64,000 nt of DNA from Nocardioides ferulae (GCF_003660455.1 NZ_QZVR01000004.1:124001-188000), one strand, 5' to 3'. Shown: positions 53,936 to 62,926, counted from the first letter of the stretch. Numbers and translations: made by a program. The notes: a model not told the origin generated them from the sequence alone.

Positions 53936-55264
53936 ATGACCGAGGCTCCCTCCGCTGCATCCCCTGCCGCTCCCCCTGGCGGCCTGCACCCCGCACCGCA
54001 GACGCCCGAGACCGTCTTCACCTACGCCGCCCCGGCGTTGAAGTTCGGCCGCGGTGCCTCCGGCGAGATCGGCCACGACCTGCTCGGGCTGGGGGCGCGC
54101 CGGGTGCTGCTGGTCACCGATCCCGGCGTGGCCGCCACCGGGCACCCCCAGCGGATCGCCGAGCAGTGCGCCGGCCACGGCGTCACCGTCACGACGTACG
54201 ACGCCGTGCACGTCGAGCCCACCGACGCCTCGCTGCTGCACGCGATCGAGTTCGCGCGCGAGCACGGCCCCTTCGAGGCGGTGCTGGCCGTGGGCGGCGG
54301 CTCGGCGATCGACACCGCCAAGGCGGTCAACCTGCTCACCACCAACCCCGGCGAGCTGATGGACTACATCAACGCGCCGGTCGGCAAGGCCCTGGCGCCC
54401 AGCCGGCCGCTGCTGCCGCTGGTGGCGGTGCCGACCACCACCGGCACCGGCAGCGAGAGCACCACGATCTGCGTGCTCGACGTGCTGTCGCTGCACGTCA
54501 AGACCGGGATCAGCCACCCGGCGCTGCGGCCCCGGCTCGCGGTCGTCGACCCCGACCTGACCATGAGCCAGCCGGCGATGGTCACCGCGGCCGCCGGCAT
54601 GGACATCCTCTGCCACGCGCTCGAGAGCTACACCGCCCGCTGGTTCGCCGACTTCGACGCCAAGCAGCCCGAGCAGCGGGTGCCCTACTGCGGCGCGAAC
54701 CCGATCGCGGACCTGTGGTCGGAGCGGGCGCTGTCGCTGCTGGCCGGCGCGTTCCGCGGCGCGGTGCGCGACGGCGGCGACGCGGCGGCCCGCGAGCAGA
54801 TGGCGCTGGCCGCGACGTTCGCCGGGCTCGGCTTCGGCAACGCGGGGGTGCACATCCCGCACGCCAACGCCTATCCGATTGCCGGCCGGGTGCGGGACTT
54901 CCGGCCGGCCGGCTATCCGCAGGACGAGCCGATCGTGCCGCACGGGATGGCGGTCTCGCTCACCGCACCCGAGGCGTTCCGGTTCACCTTCGAGGCCGCG
55001 CCCGAGCGCCACCTCCGCGCGGCACGGCTGCTCGACCCCGACGCCCGCGGGGACGGTCCGGACCTGCTGCCTGCCGTGCTGACCGCGCTGATGCGCGACA
55101 TCGGGATCCCGGGCGGGCTCGCCGCGGTCGGCTACGAGGAGGGCGACGTCGACGCGCTCGTCGACGGCGCGCTCAAGCAGCAGCGGCTGCTCGCCACCGC
55201 CCCGCGCCCGGTCGAGGCCGACGACCTCGCCGCGATCATCCGCGCCTCGATGCACCACCGGTAG
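53936..55264 (+). CDS. Hydroxyacid-oxoacid transhydrogenase (iron-type alcohol dehydrogenase family)
   Basis: 442 residues of the iron-containing alcohol dehydrogenase family, ADHFE1/HOT branch. GGGSAIDTAKAVNLL near 122-136 is the nucleotide loop; PTTTGTGSESTTICV, DILCHALESYTARWF and GVHIPHANAYPIAG supply the metal ligands (Asp/His). HOT oxidises 4-hydroxybutyrate to succinic semialdehyde while reducing 2-oxoglutarate to D-2-hydroxyglutarate, with tightly bound NAD. The ATG at 53936 is the only good start. It is divergent from the GH5 gene. Downstream on the same strand is a dehydrogenase that could reoxidise the D-2-hydroxyglutarate. Confidence 0.85.
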   Translation: MTEAPSAASPAAPPGGLHPAPQTPETVFTYAAPALKFGRGASGEIGHDLLGLGARRVLLVTDPGVAATGHPQRIAEQCAGHGVTVTTYDAVHVEPTDASLLHAIEFAREHGPFEAVLAVGGGSAIDTAKAVNLLTTNPGELMDYINAPVGKALAPSRPLLPLVAVPTTTGTGSESTTICVLDVLSLHVKTGISHPALRPRLAVVDPDLTMSQPAMVTAAAGMDILCHALESYTARWFADFDAKQPEQRVPYCGANPIADLWSERALSLLAGAFRGAVRDGGDAAAREQMALAATFAGLGFGNAGVHIPHANAYPIAGRVRDFRPAGYPQDEPIVPHGMAVSLTAPEAFRFTFEAAPERHLRAARLLDPDARGDGPDLLPAVLTALMRDIGIPGGLAAVGYEEGDVDALVDGALKQQRLLATAPRPVEADDLAAIIRASMHHR

Positions 55265-55430
55265 ATCGCCGACCCGTCACAGATTCCCGCGTTCTCGCGG
55301 CGTGTCGGGGAACGTTCGACGGGTCGATGGCGATGGTGACCGAGAGACCGAGGGGGTTCCGGGTCCTTCGACGTCTCATCCCGCTCTGCCTGGGCGCGGT
55401 CGCCGGCACGGGCGATGGGAGACTGGCCGG

Positions 55431-55931
55431 GTGCAGCGCGCCTTCCTCCTGACCTGTGCGGCGTACGCCGGGCTGGTCGCCGCATCGGCCTGGTGGCTGC
55501 CGGCCAGGGTGCCGCTGCACTTCGGCGGGTCGGGTGAGCCGGACCGGTGGGGCAGCCGCACCGAGGCGTTGTGGACCTTCGGTCTCGTGGGGGCCGGCGT
55601 GGCCGTGCTGCTGGGCGGCCTGGCCGCGCTGACCGCTCGGCTGCCGCTGCGCTCGAGCCTGGTCAACATTCCGCACAAGGACTGGTGGACCGCCACCGAG
55701 GAGCGCGAGGCCGAGGCCCGGAGACGGCTCCGGAACGACCTCTACGGCTTCGGCGCCGCCACGATGCTGTTCCTCGGCACGATGGTGGTGAACACCGGGA
55801 TCGCGGCTCGCAGCGACGAGCCGTCGCTGGGCTGGTCGTTCGCCCTCGCCACCGGCCTCTTCGTCGTCGGCGTCTTGGCCTGGGCGGGCTGGACGACCTT
55901 CGCCCGCTACCGCCCCGAGGAGGCCCGATGA
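55431..55931 (+). CDS. DUF1648-type membrane protein
   Basis: 166 residues from GTG 55431. The N-terminal WWLPARVPLHFGGSGEPDRWGS matches the DUF1648 motif (P-x-H-F/W-x2-G-x2-D/R). There are four hydrophobic helices (about 4-24, 44-66, 108-126 and 135-155). It is followed, with a 4-nt ATGA overlap, by the FAD/4Fe-4S dehydrogenase gene. Function unknown. Confidence 0.75.
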   Translation: MQRAFLLTCAAYAGLVAASAWWLPARVPLHFGGSGEPDRWGSRTEALWTFGLVGAGVAVLLGGLAALTARLPLRSSLVNIPHKDWWTATEEREAEARRRLRNDLYGFGAATMLFLGTMVVNTGIAARSDEPSLGWSFALATGLFVVGVLAWAGWTTFARYRPEEAR

Positions 55932-58771
55932 CCGAGCTGCTGGACGCCGCCGAGCAGGGCGGCGCCGCCGTGCCCACCCCCGAACTGCTGGCCGAGCTGC
56001 GCCGGCGCGGCGTCGCCGACGTCGACGACTCGACCCTGGCGCGGGCGCTCTACTCCTCCGACGCCTCGCTCTATCGCGTGGTGCCCCAGGTCGTGGCCCG
56101 GCCCCGGCACCGCGACGAGCTGCTCGCCGTCCTCGACGTCGCGCGCAGCACCGGCGTACCCCTCACCATGCGCGGCGCCGGCACCTCGATCGCCGGCAAC
56201 GCGGTCGGCCGCGGCATCGTCGTCGACACGGTGCGGCACCTCAACCGGGTGCTCTCGATCGACGCCGAGGCCCGCACCGCGGTGGTGCAGCCGGGCGTGG
56301 TGCACGCCGACCTGCAGCGCGCCGCCGCGCCGCACGGGCTGCGCTACGGCCCCGACCCGTCGACCCACACCCGCTGCACGATCGGCGGGATGATCGGCAA
56401 CAACGCCTGCGGGTCGCGGGCGCTCGGCTACGGCCGCACCGCCGACACCGTGCAGGGCCTCGACGTCGCGTTCGGCACCGGCGAGGTGGTCTCGGCAGGC
56501 TCGGCCACGGGGGGCGGCTCGACCGGTGGCGCCGCGGCCCTGCTCGACCTGGTCGGCGCCCACCTCGAGCACGTGCGCACCGGCTTCGGCCGGTTCACCC
56601 GGCAGGTCAGCGGCTACTCACTCGAGCACCTGCTTCCCGAGAACGGCCGCCGTGTCGACCGGTTCCTCGTCGGCTCCGAGGGCACCCTCGGCCTGGTGCT
56701 CGAGGCCACCGTCGACCTGGTCGAGGAGGCCGACCGACTGCTGGTCGTGCTCGGCTACCCCTCGATGGCCGAGGCCGCCGACGCCGTGCCCGCGCTGCTG
56801 GCCGCGGTGCCGCAGGACATGGCCGCCTGCGAGGGCCTCGACGCCCGGATCGTCGACCTGGTGCGGGCCCGCGGCGGTGCCGTGCCCGAGCTGCCGCGCG
56901 GTGCCGGCTGGCTGTTCGTCGAGGTGACCGGCCCGGAGCGCGACGCCCTCGCCCGGCGCGCGGTCGACGCCGGCGGTGCGCTGGCCCACCGGCTGGTGCC
57001 CGACCTGGCCGAGCAGGCCGCCCTGTGGCGGATCCGCGAGGACGGCGCCGGCCTGGCCGCCAAGAGCCTGCCGAGCATGGCCTACTCCGGCTGGGAGGAC
57101 GCCGCGGTCCCGCCCGAGCACCTCGGCGCCTGGCTGCGCGACTTCGACGAGCTGCTGACCGGCCACGGCCTGCACGGCGTGCCCTACGGCCACTTCGGCG
57201 ACGGCTGCGTGCACGTGCGCATCGACTTCCCGTTCACCGCCGGTGATCCCGCCAGCAGCCGGGTGTTCCGAGACTTCCTCGTCGCCTCGGCCACCAAGCT
57301 CGCCGGCTACGGCGGGTCGCTCTCCGGCGAGCACGGCGACGGTCGGGCCCGCTCGGAGCTGCTGCCGCTGATGTACGACGCCGAGTCGCTGCGGCTCTTC
57401 GCCGCGGCCAAGGCGGTCTGCGACCCCGACGGCGTGCTCAACCCCGGCGTGCTGGTCGACCCCGAGCCGCTCGACGCCTCGCTGCGTCCGGTGCGCGCGC
57501 GGCAGCGGGTGGTGCCCGGTCTGCGGTTCCTCCACGACGACGGGTCGGTGGGCAACGCCGTGCACCGCTGCACCGGCGTCGGCAAGTGCGTGTCGCCGAA
57601 GACCAACGGCGTCATGTGCCCCTCCTACCTGGCCACCCGCGAGGAGAAGGACTCCACCCGCGGCCGGTCCCGGGTGCTGCAGGAGGCCCTCGACGGAGCG
57701 CTGGTCGACGGACTCGCCGACCCGGCCGTGCACGAGGCGCTCGACCTCTGCCTGGCCTGCAAGGGCTGCGCGTCGGACTGCCCCACCGGCGTCGACATGG
57801 CGACGTACAAGTCCGAGGCCCTGCACCAGACCTACTCGGGGCGCCGCCGGCCCCGCGGTCACTACCTGTTGGGACGGCTGCCGCGCTGGGCGGCGCGGGT
57901 GGCGCCGGTGGCGCCGCTGGCGAACCGGATGATGCGGCTCAAGCCGGTGGCGACGCTGGCCCGGGCGACCGCCGGCATCGACCAGCGCCGCTCGATCCCG
58001 ACGTTCGCGACCACCACGCTGCGCAAGAGCGCCGTGACCGGCCGGCTGGGCGACGGCGACACGCCCGATGTGTGGGTGTGGGCCGACTCGTTCACCGACC
58101 ACTTCCTGCCGGGCAGCGGCCACGCTGCGATCGCGGTGCTCGAGGCGGCCGGGCTGCGGGTGCGGGTGATCGAGGAGCCGGCCTGCTGCGCGCTGACCTG
58201 GATCACCACCGGGCAGCTCGACCAAGCGCGCCGCATCGTCGCCCGCAGCGTCGCCACGCTCGCGCCGTACGTCGCCTCGGGAGTGCCGGTGGTCGGGCTG
58301 GAGCCGTCCTGCCTGGCCACGTTGCGCAGCGACGCGGTCGAGCTCAGCGACGACCCGCGGGCCGCCGAGGTGGCCGGGGGAGTGCTCACGTTCGCCGAGC
58401 TGCTGACCCGGCTCGACTGGACCCCGCCCGACCTCACAGGGGTCGAGGTGGTGGCCCAGCCGCACTGCCACCACGCCAGCATCCTCGGCTGGGGCCCCGA
58501 CGAGGCGCTGCTGAAGAAGGCGGGCGCGAGCGTCACCCGGGTGGCCGGCTGTTGCGGCCTGGCCGGCAACTTCGGCATGGAGCAGGGCCACTACGAGGTA
58601 TCCGTCGCGGTGGCCGAGACCCACCTGCTGCCGGCGGTGCGCTCGCACCCCGACGCCGTGGTGCTGGCCGACGGCATGTCGTGCCGGGTGCAGCTCGACG
58701 ACCTCGCGGGCGTCCCCACCATGCACCTCGCCGAGCTGTTCGCCTCGCGGCTCGTAGGATCGGCCGGGTGA
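55928..58771 (+). CDS. Fused FAD-linked oxidase / 4Fe-4S protein (D-2-hydroxyacid dehydrogenase, YdiJ-like)
   Basis: 947 residues from ATG 55928. Domains in order: FAD_binding_4 (about 50-190, PLTMRGAGTSIAGNAVGRGI, TIGGMIGNNACGSRA), FAD-oxidase C (about 250-520, HFGDGCVHVRIDFPF, SGEHGDGRARSELL), a 4Fe-4S ferredoxin part with Cys clusters (CTGVGKCVSPKTNGVMCPSY and CLACKGCASDCPTGVD), and a CCG-type domain (EEPACCALTW, GCCGLAGNFG). The same fusion occurs in E. coli YdiJ, reported as a D-2-hydroxyglutarate dehydrogenase. Two genes upstream is HOT, which makes D-2-hydroxyglutarate, so that substrate is likely; D-lactate is the alternative. Confidence 0.85.
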   Translation: MTELLDAAEQGGAAVPTPELLAELRRRGVADVDDSTLARALYSSDASLYRVVPQVVARPRHRDELLAVLDVARSTGVPLTMRGAGTSIAGNAVGRGIVVDTVRHLNRVLSIDAEARTAVVQPGVVHADLQRAAAPHGLRYGPDPSTHTRCTIGGMIGNNACGSRALGYGRTADTVQGLDVAFGTGEVVSAGSATGGGSTGGAAALLDLVGAHLEHVRTGFGRFTRQVSGYSLEHLLPENGRRVDRFLVGSEGTLGLVLEATVDLVEEADRLLVVLGYPSMAEAADAVPALLAAVPQDMAACEGLDARIVDLVRARGGAVPELPRGAGWLFVEVTGPERDALARRAVDAGGALAHRLVPDLAEQAALWRIREDGAGLAAKSLPSMAYSGWEDAAVPPEHLGAWLRDFDELLTGHGLHGVPYGHFGDGCVHVRIDFPFTAGDPASSRVFRDFLVASATKLAGYGGSLSGEHGDGRARSELLPLMYDAESLRLFAAAKAVCDPDGVLNPGVLVDPEPLDASLRPVRARQRVVPGLRFLHDDGSVGNAVHRCTGVGKCVSPKTNGVMCPSYLATREEKDSTRGRSRVLQEALDGALVDGLADPAVHEALDLCLACKGCASDCPTGVDMATYKSEALHQTYSGRRRPRGHYLLGRLPRWAARVAPVAPLANRMMRLKPVATLARATAGIDQRRSIPTFATTTLRKSAVTGRLGDGDTPDVWVWADSFTDHFLPGSGHAAIAVLEAAGLRVRVIEEPACCALTWITTGQLDQARRIVARSVATLAPYVASGVPVVGLEPSCLATLRSDAVELSDDPRAAEVAGGVLTFAELLTRLDWTPPDLTGVEVVAQPHCHHASILGWGPDEALLKKAGASVTRVAGCCGLAGNFGMEQGHYEVSVAVAETHLLPAVRSHPDAVVLADGMSCRVQLDDLAGVPTMHLAELFASRLVGSAG

Positions 58772-58857
58772 ACCCCCGACACCGACGCATGGTCATCCCG
58801 GCGCTGCTGGGGGTGCTCTTCGTGATCGTCGTGGTCGCCGCGGTGGTCGGGCGGTGA
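58768..58857 (+). CDS. 29-residue single-span membrane microprotein
   Basis: GTG 58768 overlaps the dehydrogenase stop by 4 nt (GTGA), and its own TGA (58855-58857) overlaps the methyltransferase GTG start by 4 nt. The product is a basic MNPRHRRM followed by one transmembrane helix (VIPALLGVLFVIVVVAAVVG) and Arg. The double overlap and the positive-inside helix argue that it is translated. No family recognised. Confidence 0.6.
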   Translation: MNPRHRRMVIPALLGVLFVIVVVAAVVGR

Positions 58858-60110
58858 GCGCCGAGCCACTGCTCCGCGCGCTAGCCCGGATGCGGTCCTA
58901 CGTGCTCGACCCCGACGTGCTGGTGCGTGCGGTCGCCTCCGGCCGGCAGAAGGGTGAGCAGCCCCGGTGGCGCCGCGTCGAGCTGCGCTACGTCGACCTG
59001 AAGGCCGGCCGCCACCTGCAGGTCACGGCGTACGACGCCACCCAGGCGCACACCTCCAACCACGCCGTCGGCGAGGCGGCGCGCGAGGCCGTCGACGCGC
59101 TGCTCGACGAGCCGTTCGCCAACTGGCACGTCGACACCACCACCGAGAGCCACCAGCTGCGGGTCACCAAGAAGCTCGAGGCGATCGTGCACAGCTCCGC
59201 ACGCGAGGCCGCCGTCGAGGTCGACCGCGGCCACGACCGTGGCAAGGAGCGGCTGCTGCCCGAGGACGACCCGGTCTTCCGGGCGCTCGGCCTGGCCGAC
59301 GAGCAGGGCCGGATGAAGCCGAGCCGGCAGGCGAAGTACCGCCAGGTCGAGGAGTTCCTGCGGCTGCTCGACAGCGCGCTGGGCGAGGCGATCGAGAAGG
59401 GCCACGTGCGCCGCCCGACCCCCGAGGAGCCGCTGCGCATCGTCGACCTCGGCTGCGGCAACGCCTATCTCACCTTCGCCGCCCACCGCTTCCTCACCGC
59501 CGTGCGGGGGCTGCCGGTGCACCTGGTCGGGGTCGACGTGAAGGAGCAGTCGCGCGAGCACAACAGCCGGGTCGCCGCCGACCTCGGCGTGGCCGACGGT
59601 CTCGAGTTCGTCGTGGGGTCGATCACCGGCGTCGAGCTCGACCCCGCGCCCGAGGTGGTGCTCGCCCTCCACGCCTGCGACACCGCCACCGACGAGGCGC
59701 TGGCCCGGGCCGTGGAGTGGGAGGCGCAGCTGGTGCTCGCCGCACCCTGCTGCCACCACGACGTCGCCGCCCAACTGCGCCGCGCCCCCACCCCTGGCCC
59801 CTACGCGATGCTCACCCGCCACGGCATCCTGCGCGAGCGGCTCGCCGACACGCTCACCGACGCGCTGCGGGCCTCGCTGATGCGCATCGAGGGCTACCGC
59901 GTCGACGTCACCCAGTTCGTCGAGAGCCAGCACACCCCCCGCAACACCCTGCTGCGGGCGGTGCGCACCGGCAAGGTGGTCAAGGGCGGCGGCGTCCGCA
60001 AGGAGTACGACGACCTGGTCACCGAGTGGCGGATCCGGCCGCGGCTCGGCGAGCTGCTCGGGGTCGGGGCCGCGACCGGCGGGCCGGTGGACGAGCCCGG
60101 CGAGGGCTGA
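58854..60110 (+). CDS. SAM-dependent methyltransferase (Methyltransf_32-like)
   Basis: 418 residues from GTG 58854. The N-terminal 170 residues are a substrate-recognition region (RRVELRYVDLKAGRHLQVTA). A Rossmann methyltransferase domain follows: SAM-binding IVDLGCGNAYLTFAAHRFL (about 197-215), acidic loop VGVDVKEQS, then ALHACDTATDEAL and LAAPCCHHDVAAQL. The APCCHH stretch is characteristic of the Methyltransf_32 family (eukaryotic GSTCD-like proteins). Target unknown, possibly RNA. It is coupled to the microprotein by a 4-nt overlap and to the next gene by a 2-nt gap. Confidence 0.82.
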   Translation: MSAEPLLRALARMRSYVLDPDVLVRAVASGRQKGEQPRWRRVELRYVDLKAGRHLQVTAYDATQAHTSNHAVGEAAREAVDALLDEPFANWHVDTTTESHQLRVTKKLEAIVHSSAREAAVEVDRGHDRGKERLLPEDDPVFRALGLADEQGRMKPSRQAKYRQVEEFLRLLDSALGEAIEKGHVRRPTPEEPLRIVDLGCGNAYLTFAAHRFLTAVRGLPVHLVGVDVKEQSREHNSRVAADLGVADGLEFVVGSITGVELDPAPEVVLALHACDTATDEALARAVEWEAQLVLAAPCCHHDVAAQLRRAPTPGPYAMLTRHGILRERLADTLTDALRASLMRIEGYRVDVTQFVESQHTPRNTLLRAVRTGKVVKGGGVRKEYDDLVTEWRIRPRLGELLGVGAATGGPVDEPGEG

Positions 60111-60112
60111 GC

Positions 60113-61105
60113 GTGCGCGGCCGCGCCCTCGACCGGGTCCTCGGCTGGGCCGCCGTTGCGCCACTGCTGCTCGGCGCCGCGGCCGCGCCTGCCGCCGGTG
60201 ACGGTGAGGTGGTGTTCCGGCTGCAGGACCCCGCGATCGTCGAGGCCAGCGGGCTGGCCGTGGTCGACGGGCTCTTCGTCACCCACAACGACTCCGGTGA
60301 CGGCGGGCGCCTGTTCACCGTCGACCCCGCCACCGGCGAGACGGTGGGGGTGACCAGCTGGGCCGACGAGCCCGACGACCTGGAGGCGATCGCGCCCGCC
60401 GGCGACGGCCACGTGTGGGCCGGCGACATCGGCGACAACCTGGCGGGCCGCGACTCGATCAGCGTGCTGCGGGTGCCGGTCGGGCGAGGCGACCGCGCGC
60501 CGGACCCCACGGCGTACCAGCTCACCTATCCCGACGGCGCGCGCGACGCCGAGACGCTGCTCGCCCACCCGGTGACCGGCCGGCTGCTCGTGGTGTCGAA
60601 GGTGATCTTCGGTGGCGTCCTGTACGCCGCGCCCCGCCGCCTCGACGCGGCGGCACCGAACCCGATGCGTGCGGTCGGGCGGGTGGTCGGGTTCGCCACC
60701 GACGGGGCGTTCTTCCCCGACGGCCGCCATCTGGTGCTGCGCGACTACGGCTCGGCGACCGTCTACTCCTGGCCCGACCTCGAGGAGGTCGGCTCGTTCG
60801 CGCTGCCCGACCAGCAGCAGGGGGAGGGGATCGCCGTCGACGACGCCGGCCGGGTCTTCGCCGGCACCGAGGGGCTGCACGCGCCGGTGCACCGGGTGCG
60901 GCTGCCGCGGGGGGTGGCCGAGGCGGTCGCGCCGGTCGACACCGCCACCGGTGAGGAGGACACCGCGACGCCGTCGGACCCTGCTACCGCACCGGACGCG
61001 GCGTCCGACCGTCCGACACCGGTGTGGGCCTGGGCGGTCGCCGGTGGGTTGGGCGGGATCGCGGTGATCGCCGGCGCGGCGATGGCCGTGCGGCGGCGGC
61101 GCTGA
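60113..61105 (+). CDS. Secreted, C-terminally anchored beta-propeller-like protein
   Basis: 330 residues from GTG 60113. Signal peptide (LGWAAVAPLLLGAAAAPAAG). The mature domain has propeller-like strand repeats (EASGLAVVDGLFVTHNDSGD, DDLEAIAPAGDGHVWAGDIG, DAETLLAHPVTGRLLVVSK). A Thr/Pro/Asp-rich stalk precedes a C-terminal transmembrane helix (WAWAVAGGLGGIAVIAGAAM) and RRRR, so it is anchored facing out. Function unknown. It is 2 nt after the methyltransferase gene. A hairpin follows. Confidence 0.7.
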   Translation: MRGRALDRVLGWAAVAPLLLGAAAAPAAGDGEVVFRLQDPAIVEASGLAVVDGLFVTHNDSGDGGRLFTVDPATGETVGVTSWADEPDDLEAIAPAGDGHVWAGDIGDNLAGRDSISVLRVPVGRGDRAPDPTAYQLTYPDGARDAETLLAHPVTGRLLVVSKVIFGGVLYAAPRRLDAAAPNPMRAVGRVVGFATDGAFFPDGRHLVLRDYGSATVYSWPDLEEVGSFALPDQQQGEGIAVDDAGRVFAGTEGLHAPVHRVRLPRGVAEAVAPVDTATGEEDTATPSDPATAPDAASDRPTPVWAWAVAGGLGGIAVIAGAAMAVRRRR

Positions 61106-61129
61106 GCGGCGTCGGCCCTCCGGGACGAC

Positions 61130-61169
61130 GTCATACGACCAGGTCGCTGCGGCGACCGCAACGTATGAC
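61130..61169. promoter_or_regulatory. Nested hairpin between propeller gene and topoisomerase IB
   Basis: Outer arms GTCATACG/CGTATGAC (61130-61137 and 61162-61169) enclose inner arms GGTCGC/GCGACC with loop TGCG. It lies 25 nt after the previous stop and 48 nt before the next start, so it could be a terminator for the upstream genes or an operator for the topoisomerase gene. Confidence 0.45.
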
Positions 61170-61216
61170 CTCCCCGGGGCGGGCATGGCGGGACCGGCCA
61201 CGGGAAACCTCAAGGC

Positions 61217-62221
61217 ATGCCCCGACTCCGCCGCACCTCACCCGACCAGCCGGGCTGGACCCGGCGGCGGGCCGGGCGCGGCTTCGTCTACCTCGACCAG
61301 CAGGGGCAGCGGCTGGGTGACGACGACGTGCAGCGGATCCGCGACCTGGTGATCCCGCCGGCATGGACCGACGTGTGGATCACGCCCTACGAGAACGGTC
61401 ACCTCCAGGCCGTCGGCACCGACGACGCCGGGCGGCGGCAGTACCTCTACCACCCGCACTGGCGGGCCAAGCGGGACGCCGAGAAGTTCGACCGGATGCT
61501 CGAGTTCGGGCAGGCGCTGGCCACCGCCCGCGAGCTGGTCGTCACCGACCTGGGCCGCGAGGGGATGCCGATGGAGCGTGCCTGCGCGGCCGCGGTGCGG
61601 CTGCTCGACCTCGGCTACTTCCGCATCGGCAACGACGTCTACGCCGACACCAACGGCTCGTTCGGGCTGACCACACTCGAGCGGCGCCACGTGCGACGCC
61701 AGCAGGACCGGCTGGTGTTCACGTTCACCGGCAAGTCCGGAGTCGACCACCGCATCGAGATCGATGACGCCTCGGTCGTCGAGGCGATCGAGATCATGCG
61801 CCGTCGACGCAGCCGCGACGACAATCGGTTGCTGTCCTATCAGGAGTCGCGCTCCTGGCGCTCCCTGCTGCCGGCGCTGGTCAACGACTACGTGCGCAGC
61901 AGCACCGGGATCGAGGCGACCGCGAAGGACTTCCGCACCTGGCACGCCACCGTGCTGGCCGCGGCGGCGCTCGCCGAGACCTCCGAGCCGGGGCACAGCG
62001 CGGCGTCCCGGCGGCGCGCGATCTCGGGAGCGATGAAGGAGGTCGCGTCGTTCCTGGGCAACACCCCGACGCTGGCGCGCTCCTCCTACGTCGACCCGCG
62101 GGTGGTCGAGGCCTACGAGCAGGGCCGCACCATCGCCGACGCGACCGGACGCACCCACGACACCCCCGACGAGCGGCAGGCGGCGTTGGAGCGCGCTACG
62201 TTGCAGCTGCTCCAGCAGTGA
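61217..62221 (+). CDS. DNA topoisomerase IB (poxvirus-like)
   Basis: 334 residues from ATG 61217. It has the short bacterial/poxvirus type IB architecture: an N-terminal DNA-binding part (FVYLDQQGQRLGDDDVQRIR, IPPAWTDVWITPYENGHLQA) and a C-terminal catalytic domain. The catalytic set is R136 (LGYFRIGN), K173 (TGKSG), R240 and H243 (KDFRTWHAT) and the nucleophile Y291 (SSYVDPRV). It relaxes supercoils through a 3'-phosphotyrosine without ATP. The stop lies close to, or overlaps by 4 nt, the macrodomain gene, depending on its start. Confidence 0.92.
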   Translation: MPRLRRTSPDQPGWTRRRAGRGFVYLDQQGQRLGDDDVQRIRDLVIPPAWTDVWITPYENGHLQAVGTDDAGRRQYLYHPHWRAKRDAEKFDRMLEFGQALATARELVVTDLGREGMPMERACAAAVRLLDLGYFRIGNDVYADTNGSFGLTTLERRHVRRQQDRLVFTFTGKSGVDHRIEIDDASVVEAIEIMRRRRSRDDNRLLSYQESRSWRSLLPALVNDYVRSSTGIEATAKDFRTWHATVLAAAALAETSEPGHSAASRRRAISGAMKEVASFLGNTPTLARSSYVDPRVVEAYEQGRTIADATGRTHDTPDERQAALERATLQLLQQ

Positions 62222-62259
62222 CCGGCAGCGACCAGCATCGAGCAGGGGAGGCGAGGGGC

Positions 62260-62766
62260 GTGCGGATCCGGGTCGTCGAGGGCGACATCACCCAGCAGCG
62301 GGTGGACGCCGTGGTGAACGCGGCGAACCGCGCCCTGCGCGGGGGTGGCGGGGTGGACGGCGCGATCCACGCGGCCGGCGGACCGGCCGTGCTCGACGAC
62401 TGCGTGCGCCGGTTCCCGCGGGGGCTCGACACCGGAGATGCCGGCTGGACCACCGCCGGCGACCTGCCGGCCCGCTGGGTGATCCACGTCGTCGGTCCCA
62501 ACCATCGCGCGGGTGAGCGCGACCGGGCGCTGCTCACCTCCTGCTACCGCCGTGCGCTGGAGGTCGCCGACGAGCTCGGCGCGCGGACCGTCGCCTTCCC
62601 GCTGATCAGCGCCGGCATCTACGGCTGGCCTCGCGACGACGCGGTCGCCGCCGCCCTCGAGACGCTCGCCGCGACCCCGACGGCGGTCGAGGAGGCGCGC
62701 ATGGTGGCGTTCGGGAGGGCGGCGTACGACGAACTCGCGGGCGCGCTGGAGCGGCTCGGCGGGTAG
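62260..62766 (+). CDS. Macrodomain protein (O-acetyl-ADP-ribose deacetylase-like)
   Basis: 168 residues from GTG 62260, chosen because GGAGG (62247-62251) lies 8 nt upstream; GTG 62218 would add 14 unconserved residues and overlap the topoisomerase stop by 4 nt. Macrodomain motifs: RVVEGDITQQRVDAVVNAAN, GGGGVDGAIHAAGG, VIHVVGPNHR and FPLISAGIYGWP. The length fits the YmdB-type MacroD family, which hydrolyses O-acetyl-ADP-ribose and removes mono-ADP-ribose from proteins. It is next to topoisomerase IB; a joint role in DNA damage is speculative. Confidence 0.9.
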   Translation: MRIRVVEGDITQQRVDAVVNAANRALRGGGGVDGAIHAAGGPAVLDDCVRRFPRGLDTGDAGWTTAGDLPARWVIHVVGPNHRAGERDRALLTSCYRRALEVADELGARTVAFPLISAGIYGWPRDDAVAAALETLAATPTAVEEARMVAFGRAAYDELAGALERLGG

Positions 62767-62859
62767 CCGGCCGGGTGGGTGCTGCCTGCGGCTTCCCCTA
62801 GGGATGCAGCCGAACCCTCACTTCCCCAGGCGAACACGGCTAGGGAAGCGCAGGTTCAT

Positions 62860-62906
62860 CACGGGATGCAGACAAAGGGACGCTGCAGGTTCGTCTGCAT
62901 ACCGTG
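62860..62906. terminator. Bidirectional terminator-like hairpin
   Basis: CACGG-g-ATGCAGAC (62860-62873) pairs with GTCTGCAT-a-CCGTG (62893-62906): 13 pairs with one mismatch and a 19-nt loop. It sits between the convergent macrodomain and serC genes. Upstream, GGGATGCAGCCGAACC (62800-62815) resembles one arm, and CTTCCCCTAG...CTAGGGAAG forms a further loose inverted repeat. Confidence 0.5.
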
Positions 62907-62926
62907 GTGAAACGACAAGCGGTCGA

